Source of the DNA: Streptomyces cinnamoneus
GTDB taxonomy: Bacteria; Actinomycetota; Actinomycetes; Streptomycetales; Streptomycetaceae
Reading direction: 5' to 3'
DNA: 64,000 nt
Assembly: GCF_002939475.1 (NCBI RefSeq)
Contig: NZ_PKFQ01000001.1
Span: forward strand, 5,949,001-6,013,000
Each line of letters starts with the position of its first letter. Position 1 is the stretch's first letter. The notes beneath the pieces are model-generated. The model was not told the DNA's origin. It did no database searches and was given only the letters and a program-made list of their open reading frames with translations. Positions 46,175 through 55,400 of the stretch are shown piece after piece. Made by a program: the position numbers and the translations under genes.

Positions 46175-46917
46175 CGCCCTTTCAGGTGGAGGGACACCAC
46201 GATGAGGTCGCGCAGCTCTTCGGGGGCTCCCGGGTGTTTTCCCTGAGCTATTTCCGAGAGAGTGCTGAACGATCCGGGATACACCATGACGGGACTGCCG
46301 GTCCGCTGGAGGCAGGCGAAGATGGCGAATTCCTCTAGAAAGTACTCGGAGGATTTCCTGATGCGGTGGTCGAGTTCCTGGGCGCTGACGCCTTCGGAGC
46401 GTTTGCCGTGGTAGTCGCGGCCGAACGCCTCGACCGAGCCGCGGAAGGCGGCGTCCTGGTCGTAGTGCTGCCGCAGGCGCTCGTGGTAGTCGCCGTAGAG
46501 GCCCCAGCTCTGCACCTCCGAGCAGGTCACGAAGGTGAACTTGGTCCGGTCGCGGAAGGACTCGAAGACCGGTTGCCGGCTCTCGACGAACTCGCGGCCG
46601 AGCCGCAGGGCGTCGTCGAGGGCCGCCCGCGGCGGCATGGAGCGGGTGGACTCCAGGGTGATCCGGTGAATGCTGTCACCGATGAGGACGGTGCACTGGG
46701 AGAACCGCCGGGAGATCCACTTGGCCATGGCGTCGACCTTGGCCGGTTTGAAGTTGCTGTTCTCCAGGCTCACTCCGAGGAAACAGGTGTCGTGATCCTC
46801 GAACGTATCGCGGCTCGTGGTCGGGGAGACGGATCCTATCTCCGCCTTGTAGCGCCTGCCGAAAACCGGCTTTGCCGGTTCTTCCCGAGGCTCCATCAGC
46901 TGCGCTTCTAGCGACAT
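46171..46917 (-). CDS. bcmA: Cyclodipeptide synthase (XYP subfamily)
   Basis: The 248-aa protein has all CDPS landmarks. Ser50 in GVSLENSNF is the nucleophile, VLIGDSIHR follows in the position of the AlbC specificity strand, and Tyr192 and Glu196 lie in EYFLEEFAIF. Tyr213-Pro214 in VMVYPGS define the XYP subfamily. CDPSs take two aminoacyl-tRNAs and release a diketopiperazine; with these neighbours the product should be cyclo(L-Ile-L-Leu). The ATG at 46917 has a weak ribosome site, and an in-frame ATG at 46896 is an alternative. It is the first gene of the seven-gene minus-strand operon. Confidence 0.92.
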   Translation of the reverse strand: MSLEAQLMEPREEPAKPVFGRRYKAEIGSVSPTTSRDTFEDHDTCFLGVSLENSNFKPAKVDAMAKWISRRFSQCTVLIGDSIHRITLESTRSMPPRAALDDALRLGREFVESRQPVFESFRDRTKFTFVTCSEVQSWGLYGDYHERLRQHYDQDAAFRGSVEAFGRDYHGKRSEGVSAQELDHRIRKSSEYFLEEFAIFACLQRTGSPVMVYPGSFSTLSEIAQGKHPGAPEELRDLIVVSLHLKGR

Positions 46918-46972
46918 AAAGCCAACCCGCCTAGTCGTGGGGGAGGGTGGGGTCAATGGCCGAATGGCTGAC

Positions 46973-47000
46973 CGAATATGCAGGATGAAATTGCTAACAA
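46973..47000 (-). promoter_or_regulatory. Candidate bcmA promoter
   Basis: On the minus strand TTGTTA (47000-46995) and TATTCG (46978-46973) are separated by 16 bases in an AT-rich patch, and would place the transcript start about 50 bases before the bcmA ATG. The -10 match is moderate. Confidence 0.35.
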
Positions 47001-47418
47001 GAGCCCGGATGGCTGGGCAAGCCCGAGGTTTGTTTTGAGCCGGACCGGACCGGATGGCATCGCTGCATGACCTGCGGAGTCGGCCGCTCCGCAACTTAGA
47101 TGTAGGCCGAAACTACTTGGTCGGTGAGGTGAGGAGCGGTAGGTGGAAGCAAGAGGGATTGTCGGGGGAGAACCGATGTCAGACGGATTGTGCGGTCAAT
47201 CCGGACACGGGGGAGAGTAAAGCCGCCGTAGGGGATGCGGGCGCACCGGATCCGCCCGGAAGGGGGTGGCCCGAGCGCTGCGGACCGGCTAACGTGAGGA
47301 GCGCTTCGTGCCGCACCCCGCACCAAGGCGACCCGTTTCTCCACGGCGCCCCGGGGAGCGCGGATCTGGAGCCGTTGCGGCGCCCCCGGTTCACATCCGG
47401 CGGCCACTCACGTCAGGT

Positions 47419-47453
47419 TCTGACACCTCATCCCCTCACCGCCTGCCCGAACC
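47419..47453 (+). promoter_or_regulatory. C-rich, G-poor stretch resembling a Rho utilisation site
   Basis: These 35 bases contain 19 C and 4 G, with many YC dinucleotides, in a region otherwise balanced for C and G. It lies about 140 bases before the bcmT start on the sense strand. Rho loads on such C>G RNA. Because bicyclomycin inhibits Rho, this could let the drug induce its own exporter; that is inference. Confidence 0.3.
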
Positions 47454-47588
47454 GGCCGGGCAGCACGCGCCGTTGCCCGCGGACGACCGGGCCACAGCGG
47501 CCCCGGTGCCGTACGGCTCGTACCGCGCGCCCCGTGCCCGGCCCCCGTGACGACGTGGCTCCCGCCACCCGAAGGATGTGAGACGACT

Positions 47589-49010
47589 GTGCTGAAGGGA
47601 CCTCCTGGACAGCGCCGGGCCCTGGCGGCCGTGGCGCTGGGGGTGTTCTGCATCCAACTGGACGCCTTCGCCCTGAACCTGGCCCTGCCGAGCATCGGTC
47701 ACGACCTCGGCGCCTCGACCGGCAGCCTGCAGTGGGCCGTCAGCGCGTACCTGCTGTCCACCGGCACGCTCATGCTCGGCGCCGGCCGCCTGAGCGACCT
47801 CTGGGGACGCCGCCGGCTGCTGGTCGTCGGGCTGGCCCTGTTCGGCGCCTCCTCCTTGGCCTGTGCCACCGCCCCGTCGCTGCCGTTGCTCGTCGGCGCG
47901 CGGGTGGCGCAGGGCGCCGGCGCCTCCCTGATCATGCCGGTCGGCCTGGCCCTGCTGACCAACGTCTACCCGGCTGACCAGCGCGGCCGTGCCACGGGAT
48001 GGGCCCTCGGCATGGGAGGCGTCGCCACCGCCTGCGGCCCGTTCGTCGGCGGGGCGCTGACCGAGGCGGCGTCCTGGCGCGTCATCTTCTGGATCAACGT
48101 CCCGCTGGCCGTCGCCGCGGCGGTGTGGGCCTCGCGGACGCCCGGGAGCCGGGACACCGCCGCCGCCCCGGCCGTCGACTGGCGGGGGCTGGCCTTCGCC
48201 ACGGCGGCCCTCGCGGCCGTCGCCGTGTTCGTGGAACGCGGCCCGGTGTGGGGCTGGACATCCCCCCGCGACGGCCTCGTGCTGGCCGCGGCCGCCGTGC
48301 TGCTCGTCGCCTTCGTGCGACACGAGGGCCGGGTCGCCGACCCCCTGGTGAACCTGGGCCTGTTCCGCAACGGCCCCTTCGTCGTGCTCACCGTCGCCGG
48401 AGCCGTGGCGAACGCGGCGACCGTGCTGTTCCTGTTCGTGGTCCCCCTCGCCCTGCAGGGGTCCTGGGGCCTCACGGCGTTCGCGGCGGGCGTCGCCTTC
48501 CTGGCCCCGGCCGCGATGATGGCCGTCGCCGGTCCGCTGGCCGGCCGGGTGACTCCCGGCGCGGCGGTGAACGTCATGGCGCTGCTGCTGGCCCTGGCCG
48601 GAGGCATGCTCTGCGCGGCCCCGGCCATCGGGGCCCTGCCCGTCCACCTCGCCACGATGACCGTGTGCGGCGGTGTGCTCGGCCTGGCCAACGCCCTGAC
48701 CCTCATCGCCACCCAGGCGGTCATCCGGCCCGAACGGGCCGGGGAGGCCTCGGGGGTGACGAAGACGGTCATCACCGTTGCCGCCGGGCTCGGCGTCGCG
48801 CTGTCCGGTGCAGTCGCCGACCCCGACGGCAGGCCTGCGTCGTCAGCGGCGGCGGACCACGCCCTCACCGCGACGGGACTGGCCGCGCTCGCGGCGGGGC
48901 TTCTCCTGGGCGTGTGGAGCGCGGCCCGCGCGCGGGCGGACCGCACCGGCCGGACGCGGCCGGAGGCGGGGAGGACGCGGAGGGCGATGGCCCGGACGGG
49001 CCGGAGGTAG
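47589..49010 (+). CDS. bcmT: MFS drug exporter of the bicyclomycin cluster (DHA2 type)
   Basis: The protein has about 473 aa and some 14 membrane segments. It opens ALAAVALGVFCIQLDAFALN and has the MFS motifs GRLSDLWGRRRL (motif A) and GWALGMGGVATACGPFVGGA (motif C), typical of drug:H+ antiporters. It should export bicyclomycin and give self-protection. The GTG at 47589 follows GAAGGA; the in-frame GTG at 47547 is possible but has no ribosome site. It is divergent from the bcmA-G operon. The C-terminal tail is Arg-rich. Confidence 0.86.
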   Translation: MLKGPPGQRRALAAVALGVFCIQLDAFALNLALPSIGHDLGASTGSLQWAVSAYLLSTGTLMLGAGRLSDLWGRRRLLVVGLALFGASSLACATAPSLPLLVGARVAQGAGASLIMPVGLALLTNVYPADQRGRATGWALGMGGVATACGPFVGGALTEAASWRVIFWINVPLAVAAAVWASRTPGSRDTAAAPAVDWRGLAFATAALAAVAVFVERGPVWGWTSPRDGLVLAAAAVLLVAFVRHEGRVADPLVNLGLFRNGPFVVLTVAGAVANAATVLFLFVVPLALQGSWGLTAFAAGVAFLAPAAMMAVAGPLAGRVTPGAAVNVMALLLALAGGMLCAAPAIGALPVHLATMTVCGGVLGLANALTLIATQAVIRPERAGEASGVTKTVITVAAGLGVALSGAVADPDGRPASSAAADHALTATGLAALAAGLLLGVWSAARARADRTGRTRPEAGRTRRAMARTGRR

Positions 49011-49461
49011 GCCCCGGGCCGTGCCGACGTCCTGAGGGGGAAGCGGGCGTGCGCTCGGTGGCCGGGGCCGTGCTGCCGGGCGCCCCGCAGGCGATCGTGC
49101 CGTCACAGCCGGGAAAGGGAGCGGGGAAGAACCCGCCGGAATTCACACTTCCGCAATCAGCCACGGGTAAGAAGGCGGAGTGGTGTTTCTCACCGAAGCG
49201 GCCGTGATCGCCTCTCGTGGGCAACACTGATGGCGACAGGCGGGATTGACGAAGCGGGGAGCACCGGACTTCCGCTGGATCGGCACGATTTCGGCGTTCG
49301 TTCATGGTCAAGTCCGGTCGTTCCGTGGCCCGCACTGCCGCCTGCACGAGACACCTGCACAACGCCTTCGAGGTTGCAGCGCCCCCACATGCTTCCCGCG
49401 GGACCTCTACGGGCCGGTACCAGAAAGGAATGCGGCGGTTCTTCTTCCGCCGCGTAGCCGT
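49011..49461. other. Gap between bcmT and the DAHP-synthase-like gene
   Basis: No gene, repeat or strong hairpin is seen. The right half presumably carries the promoter of the next gene; AAAGGA followed by an ATG (49430) leads only to a frame different from that gene. Confidence 0.5.
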
Positions 49462-50643
49462 ATGACTGCCATCGACCTCAGTTCACCATCAGATTCCGGC
49501 CGGAACCAGGAGAGCGGCTTGTGGCCGTGTCCTCCGGCGGGTCCTCAGTCGGGGTGGTCCGAGCCGGCCGCGCTCGCCGCGGGCAAGGAGCAGGGCTTCC
49601 ACCCTCCCCTGGTTTTCGCCGCGGAGTGCGACCAGTTGCGCTCCCGGCTGGCCGCCGTAGCCCGTGGTGAAGCGTTTCTGATCCAGGGCGCAGTCTCCGC
49701 AGATGAATTTGCTCTTGAGTTCACTGAAGCAATTGACGTTGCGTTGAAGACGCTGCTTCAGATGTCGTCCGTATTGAGCTATGCCATGGCCGTTCCGGTG
49801 GTGAGGATCGGCCGGATCGCAAGCTCCGCATTCGAGACGCGTGAACACCGCACCGCGGCCGCGGCGTTGAACCTCGCACGGGGTCTGCTCCGCGCTGGAT
49901 ACGCCGACATCGCGTTGGTCCACGAGTGGAACAGGGACTTCGTCGCCACGGGGGGCGGGAGGAGGTACGGTCCGATCGTCAGTGAGATGGGCGGTGCGCT
50001 GCGCTTCATGGCGGCATGCGGTGTGAACGCCGCACAGTGGGGAGCCGAGTTCTTCGCCGGCCGCGAGATGTCCGTACCGGACGATGAGGGGGCACCGCGT
50101 TCCGTCGGCGTTCTGGGTGAAGCCCACGACGGAGCGTTCCGTGAAGAAGTCCATCAGGCCTCGACCCATATGGTGTGGGTGGATCGGTCCGACAGCGCGT
50201 CCGTCGAACTCGCCTCGCGCGTCAGCAATCCGATCGGCGTGCGGATCGGCTCTTCCACCACGCCGGACGAGGTGCTGGCCCTGCTTGAGCACCTCGACCC
50301 GGACCGTGCGCCGGGCCGGCTGACGTTCCTCGCGGGGATGGGTGCCGAGAGCGTGCGCGATGTGCTTCCGGACCTGATCGGCAAGGTCGCCGCGTCCGGC
50401 GCCCTGCCGGTGTGGGTGTGCGATCCACTGTGCCGCAGCGCGGGCCGGCTCGACGCCGCGTGCGGCGAGGTGCGGGACTTCTTCGAAGTCCACCGCGAAC
50501 TGGGAACCCGTCCGGGTGGCCTCTGCCTGGATCCGACGGGCGGCAGCGCGTTCCTCCGTGAGCAGCTCCTGGAACTGGCCTTCAGTGTCGCCGAGATGTG
50601 CCCGGGAATGCCGCGGGCGGCCGCGGACGCACCAGCTGGATAG
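49462..50643 (+). CDS. Class II DAHP-synthase homologue lacking all metal ligands
   Basis: The 393-aa protein is clearly related to plant-type DAHP synthase: PPLVFAAECDQLRSRLAAVA, RGEAFLIQGAVSADEF, VHEWNRDFV, HMVWVDRSDSASVELASRVS, NPIGVRIGSSTTPDEVLALL and DPDRAPGRLTFLAGMGAESV. The four metal ligands are changed: GGDCAE becomes GAVSAD (Cys to Ser79), DPMH becomes DPLC (His to Cys324), HVELTG becomes CLDPTG (Glu to Asp347), and the final CDPR Asp is deleted. About 50 residues with the PEP-binding QYAKPRS are also gone. It is likely not a normal DAHP synthase. The ATG at 49462 has no clear ribosome site. It is convergent with the chorismatase. Confidence 0.85.
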   Translation: MTAIDLSSPSDSGRNQESGLWPCPPAGPQSGWSEPAALAAGKEQGFHPPLVFAAECDQLRSRLAAVARGEAFLIQGAVSADEFALEFTEAIDVALKTLLQMSSVLSYAMAVPVVRIGRIASSAFETREHRTAAAALNLARGLLRAGYADIALVHEWNRDFVATGGGRRYGPIVSEMGGALRFMAACGVNAAQWGAEFFAGREMSVPDDEGAPRSVGVLGEAHDGAFREEVHQASTHMVWVDRSDSASVELASRVSNPIGVRIGSSTTPDEVLALLEHLDPDRAPGRLTFLAGMGAESVRDVLPDLIGKVAASGALPVWVCDPLCRSAGRLDAACGEVRDFFEVHRELGTRPGGLCLDPTGGSAFLREQLLELAFSVAEMCPGMPRAAADAPAG

Positions 50644-50665
50644 GAACGCCGAAGCGCGTACGACG

Positions 50666-50695
50666 GATGGCCTGTCCCGGAAGGGACAGGCCATC
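50666..50695. terminator. Perfect 13-bp bidirectional hairpin
   Basis: GATGGCCTGTCCC (50666-50678) pairs fully with GGGACAGGCCATC (50683-50695) around GGAA. It lies between the convergent DAHP-synthase-like and chorismatase stops. Confidence 0.85.
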
Positions 50696-50709
50696 GTGTC
50701 TCCTGCTGC

Positions 50710-51708
50710 TTACGCGATGACGCCCTCGATCTCCACCAGGAGGTCGGAGCGGCATATGTCGACGTTGAAGTAGGCGATGTCCATCGGATTCGGGAAGGCT
50801 TCCTCGCATGCCGCGCGGACGGCAGGCATGTCCTCCCGGTGCCGGACGTAGACCTTCACCTGTGTCACGTCGGCGAGTTCGTACCCTCGCGGAACGCCGT
50901 GGCCGGAGAGGTTCCGGCGGCTGATGAGGTATTCGATGTTCTCGAGAGCGACTCGGCACTGCTTGTCGAGGTCGTCGGCGTGGACCGTCTCGTGACCGAG
51001 GATTCCGGCGGTTCCCGAGATGTAGAGGGCGCCGGTTCCCAGTCCTTGGTCACCCGTCGCCAGGTACGTTGCCCGTGCAAAGCTGGGTGGCTTCGGGCCG
51101 TACTGCTCGGGATAGTTGTACGCCGGTATCTGCCGGGCGTTCTCTATGTTGACCCGGGCCGCCGACCGCGAAGCCAGGAAGTAGAACGCCACGCCTTGGC
51201 CACGGGAGCCGATGCCGGTCGCCGAGGGCATGTCCTCGCCCTGCGCGGCGTACAGCTCGAACGCCTGGGCCCGGCCGCGGCAGAAGTCACGATAGACCTC
51301 AAGGCCTTCGGAGTTGTCCGCGTTGATCCGGCCGATGAGGTTCCACATGCGGAAGATGCTGGGGTATCCGAGCCGCTCGACGAGGTCGAACACCGCGGTG
51401 TAGGCCTCCCGGGTCGCCTCCGTGAAAAGGCCCTGTTCCGGGATGTACCCGGCGCAGAACAGGAAGTCGTCGGTAAAGGAATAGACCAAGCCGTTGTCGG
51501 TGCCCGTGCCGCGGATCGGCTGGTCCACGGTCCAGCGTTCCGTCCGCACTTCCGACGGATCGGCCGCCATGTGGGAACCCAGCACGGGAATCTCGTCCCG
51601 GATGAGCGGAGCGGCATCTTCCAGCCCGTAAATCACCTCCCCGAGAACGAACCGGCCGGGTTGGTCCACGGGTGTCCGGCCAGGAAGGGTGTACTCGCAT
51701 CGCAGCAT
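50710..51708 (-). CDS. Chorismatase, Hyg5-like (predicted 3-hydroxybenzoate synthase)
   Basis: The 332-aa protein belongs to the FkbO/RapK/Hyg5 family of chorismate-cleaving enzymes with two RidA-like halves. The second half has LYISGTAGILGHETVHADDL and ends DICRSDLLVEIEG, with the catalytic Glu326. Two positions separate the classes as I recall: Gly240 and Cys327 in Hyg5 (3-hydroxybenzoate) against Ala in FkbO (dihydroxycyclohexadiene carboxylate). Here they are Gly232 and Cys319, exactly 94 and 7 residues before the Glu, so Hyg5 type is predicted. The product would feed the CoA-ligase of the adjacent PKS. The ATG at 51708 follows GGAG. It is divergent from the PKS gene. Confidence 0.87.
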   Translation of the reverse strand: MLRCEYTLPGRTPVDQPGRFVLGEVIYGLEDAAPLIRDEIPVLGSHMAADPSEVRTERWTVDQPIRGTGTDNGLVYSFTDDFLFCAGYIPEQGLFTEATREAYTAVFDLVERLGYPSIFRMWNLIGRINADNSEGLEVYRDFCRGRAQAFELYAAQGEDMPSATGIGSRGQGVAFYFLASRSAARVNIENARQIPAYNYPEQYGPKPPSFARATYLATGDQGLGTGALYISGTAGILGHETVHADDLDKQCRVALENIEYLISRRNLSGHGVPRGYELADVTQVKVYVRHREDMPAVRAACEEAFPNPMDIAYFNVDICRSDLLVEIEGVIA

Positions 51709-52497
51709 GAGAACTCCAACGCGCCGCACAACGCGGCCCGTGAGAAAGGTCGGAGAGGATACGGAAAGGGCGCACGATGACGCGGCCGACGCCCGGTGAG
51801 GCGGGCAGGAGAGTTTCGCCGGTTGGCTGGATCGTGCCCCCCCGCAACATTTATGGCACTACGTCACCGGGTGCTCCACGCCCGGTGGGTGAGGCTACCA
51901 GCGCGTGCCGCCGAAGCCAGGCCCCCGGCGGACCCCCGGAGCGTCATGAGAGGTCCTGACCGACCGTCGCCCCATGAGCGCCGCCGAGGCCCCGGTCGCC
52001 CGGCCTCCAGGCGAACCCTAGGCGCTGACCAGCGACAATGCCATCCGCAGTGCCGACCTTGGCGCCCCCGGGCCGACCCGGTGGCCGGTCACCGACCCTC
52101 GTCGAGCCACTCGGACGGAGTGTGATCATCGCCACCGGGCGGACCCGCCGAGACCGCTCGGGGTGCGCTTCCCCATGCGTTTCACGTCACCCCGGAATAA
52201 CTTGACAGGGTTCTCGGCGCCCAAAGAAGATGGCCAAAATTAGTTCGTTTTTGCGGCGCGGACAACAGCGCCGTACGGGGGAGAGTTACGCATGCGCGAT
52301 CTGCGCGGCCTCATGCTGCCGGTATTCACCTGCCGTTCGGCGCATCCTGCGCACGGCGTGGACGGCTGAGACACCCTCACTTACGGGTCCCGGTGTGCCG
52401 CGCGTCCTCGTGGCACACCGGCCATGGACATGGGCTGGTGTGCCCTGCCGGGCGGTCCCGGCACGCGGCACTTCGAAGCGAGGAAGAGGAACCCAAC
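51709..52497. other. Divergent gap between chorismatase and PKS
   Basis: This 789-base gap contains no convincing gene. Around 52190-52260 it is AT-rich and holds a good promoter candidate (separate entry). The left side should carry the chorismatase promoter. The long leader of the PKS gene (about 260 bases) has no obvious structure. Confidence 0.5.
52202..52231 (+). promoter_or_regulatory. Candidate promoter of the PKS gene
   Basis: TTGACA (52202-52207) matches the housekeeping -35 consensus exactly, and GAAGAT (52226-52231) is a fair -10 at 18 bases. The surrounding bases are unusually AT-rich for this genome. Confidence 0.5.
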
Positions 52498-55400
52498 GTG
52501 CGTGCAGAGCTGATCCGGCCGTTGCCCGAACTGCTGCGTGGCCACGCCGAACAGCGCGGTGACAAGGTCGCCTTCGCCGACGGGCGGCGCAGCGTCTGCT
52601 ACCGCGACCTCGAGCGGCGCACCGCCCGTCTCGGCGGTCACCTCTCCGGACTGGGCCTGCAGCGCGGCGACCGCGTGGTGCTGCTCCTCAACAACAGCGT
52701 CGAGGTGGTCGAGGGCTTCCTCGCCGTCACCCGTGCCGCCAACGTCGGAGTGCCCGTCAACCCGCTGTCCGCCGAAGCCGAGATCGCGCACGTCCTCGAC
52801 GACAGCGGCGCGCGCGCCGTCATCACCGACACCGCCCACCTGGCACAGGTCACCCGCGTCCTGGGCGACGGGCGCGCGCACGTGACCGTCGTGCTGGTCG
52901 GTGACGAGGCACCCGGCACCCTCGCGTTCGAGACCCTGGCCACCTCCACCCCCGCCACCCCGGCCCGTGACGACCTGGGCCTGGACGAACCGGCGTGGAT
53001 GCTCTACACCTCCGGCACCACCGGAAGGCCGAAGGGCGTGCTGTCCACCCAGCGCAGCTGCCTGTGGTCCGTGGCCGCCTGCTACGCGCCCATCCTGGGA
53101 CTGTCCGAGCAGGACCGGGTGCTGTGGCCGCTGCCCCTGTTCCACAGCCTGGCCCACATCCTGTGCCTCATCGGCGTGACCGCCACCGGCGCCACGGCCC
53201 GCGTCATGGGCGGGTTCGCCGCCGAGGACGTGCTGGACCTCGTGCGCAGCGAACCGTTCACGCTGCTCGCCGGCGTGCCGACGATGTACCACCAGATGGT
53301 GCTCGGAGCCCGCGACGGCGGGCTGGAGGCCCCCGCCCTCCGGGCGTGCCTCGTCGCCGGAGCGGTGACCGCGCCGTCGCTCGCACGGTCCTTCGAGGAC
53401 ACCTTCGGGCTGCCCCTCCTCGACGGCTACGGCAGCACCGAGACGTGCGGCATGATCGCCATCAACCGCCCCGACGGCGCGAAGGTCACGGGATCCTGCG
53501 GGCTGCCCGTACCCGGCCTCGGCGTGAAGGTGGCCGACCCCGGGACGGGCGACGAGGTGGCGGTCGGCGTCGAGGGCGAGGTCTGGGTCAGCGGCCCGAG
53601 CCTGATGATCGGCTACCACAACCAGCCCGAAGCCACCGCCACGGCCGTGCGCGACGGCTGGTACCGCACCGGGGACCTGGCCCGACGCGACGAGAACGGC
53701 TACCTGACCATCAGCGGCCGCATCAAGGAACTCATCATCCGTGGCGGCGAGAACATCCACCCCACCGAGGTCGAGGAAGCGCTGCGCGCCGCACCGGGAG
53801 TCGCGGACGCCGCCGTCGCGGGCAAGCCCCACGCCACCCTGGGCGAAGTGCCCGTGGCCTACCTCATCCTGGACGACCAGGCGCACCTCGACCGCGAAAC
53901 CCTCCTCGCCGTCGCCCGCGAACGACTGGCGAGCTACAAGATCCCCGCCGAGTTCCACGCCGTCCGGGACATCCCCCGCACCGGATCCGGAAAGATCATC
54001 CGCCATCTCCTGGCGGAGCACCCCGCACGGCTGCTCACGATCGGCGACGCCTCGTACGAGACGCTCCACCGGATCGACTGGACCCCCGTGTCCACTGCCG
54101 GCACCCCCGACACGGCGGCCTGGGCCGAGACCGGCACCGAGGCACTGATACCCGGCGCCACCGCCCACCCGGACCTGGCCGCCCTCCGCGCCGCCGTCGA
54201 GGCCGGCGCACCGGCCCCCCGCGTCGTCGCCCTCTCCGTCACCCCCGGCGACCTCGCCGCCGAGGGCCAGGGCGTCCGCGCGGCCGCCCTCACGGTCCTG
54301 GACTCGGTGCGTGCCTGGCTCGACGACGAGCGGTTCGCCGCCGCCCGACTGGTCGTCATCACCCGCTCCGCCGTCTCCGCCGCCCCCGGCGACGAAGTCA
54401 CCGACTTGACGGGCGCTGCGGTGCGAAGCGTTTTGAGCACCGTTCAGGCCGCTCACCCCGGCCGCGTGACGCTGCTCGACCTGGACGACGACGAGGCGTC
54501 ACGGACGACGGTGGCCGCCGCCGCGGCCCACGACGAACCGCAGCTCGCCATCCGCGCGGGCGTCGCCCACGCGCCCCGCCTGCGACGGGCCCCCGCCACC
54601 ATGACCGGCGGCCCCACCGCTCGGTACGCACGGGGCACCGTACTGATCACCGGCGGCAGCGGCGAAGCGGGACGACTGGCCGCCCGTCAGCTCGTCACCG
54701 CACACGGCGTACGCCACCTCGTCCTGACCGGCGACCCGGCCGACGGCGACACGAGCGGCGACACGAGCGAAGACACGAACGCGCTCGTCGCACAGCTCAC
54801 CGAAGCAGGAGCCACCGTCACGGTCACCCCCTGCGATGTGGCCGACCGGGCCCAGCTGGAATCCCTCCTCGCCCGGATTCCGGACGAACACCCCCTCACC
54901 GCCGTGGTCCACGCTGCCGGTGCGCAGCTCGACGGCGACGCCACGGCGACGCCGCGAGACCGACTCGACGAGGTCCTGCGCACCCACATGGACGGCGCCC
55001 TCCACCTGCACGAGCTGACGGCGGACCTCGACCTCGCGGCATTCGTCCTCTTCTCAGCCGCACCCGGCACCGCGGCGAGCGGCTCGGCGGCAGCCGGATT
55101 CCTCGACGCCCTGGCACACCACCGCCGCGCGCACGGCCTGCCCGCCACCTCGCTCGCCTGGGGCCCCTGGGCCGGCCCGGGCACCGACAGCCCGGCTCCC
55201 GGATACGCCACGCTTGCGCCGCGCGACGCACGGGGGCTCCTCGACGTCGCCTTCGCCACGGACGAGGCCTTGTTCGTCCCCGCGCGCATCGACCTCGCCG
55301 CCGTCCAGCGGCAAACAGCCGAGGCCCCGCTGACGGCCCTCTGCCGTGAGCTGATGCCCACGGTCGTGGACGCGGACGACGCCGCCGCCACTCTGTCGGA

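Larger units (their letters stand above)
46918..47588. other. Divergent gap between bcmA and bcmT
   Basis: No gene is convincing in these 671 bases. The left part (about 46940-47010) is AT-richer and suits the bcmA promoter. The right part gives bcmT a long upstream region that includes a C-rich, G-poor stretch at 47419-47453. Purine-rich AGGAG-like runs near 47130-47170 lead to no long frame. Confidence 0.6.

Noticed and set aside
49246..49461. Longer N-terminus for the DAHP-synthase-like gene
   Set aside because: The extra 72 residues are low complexity, and family homology begins after the ATG at 49462.
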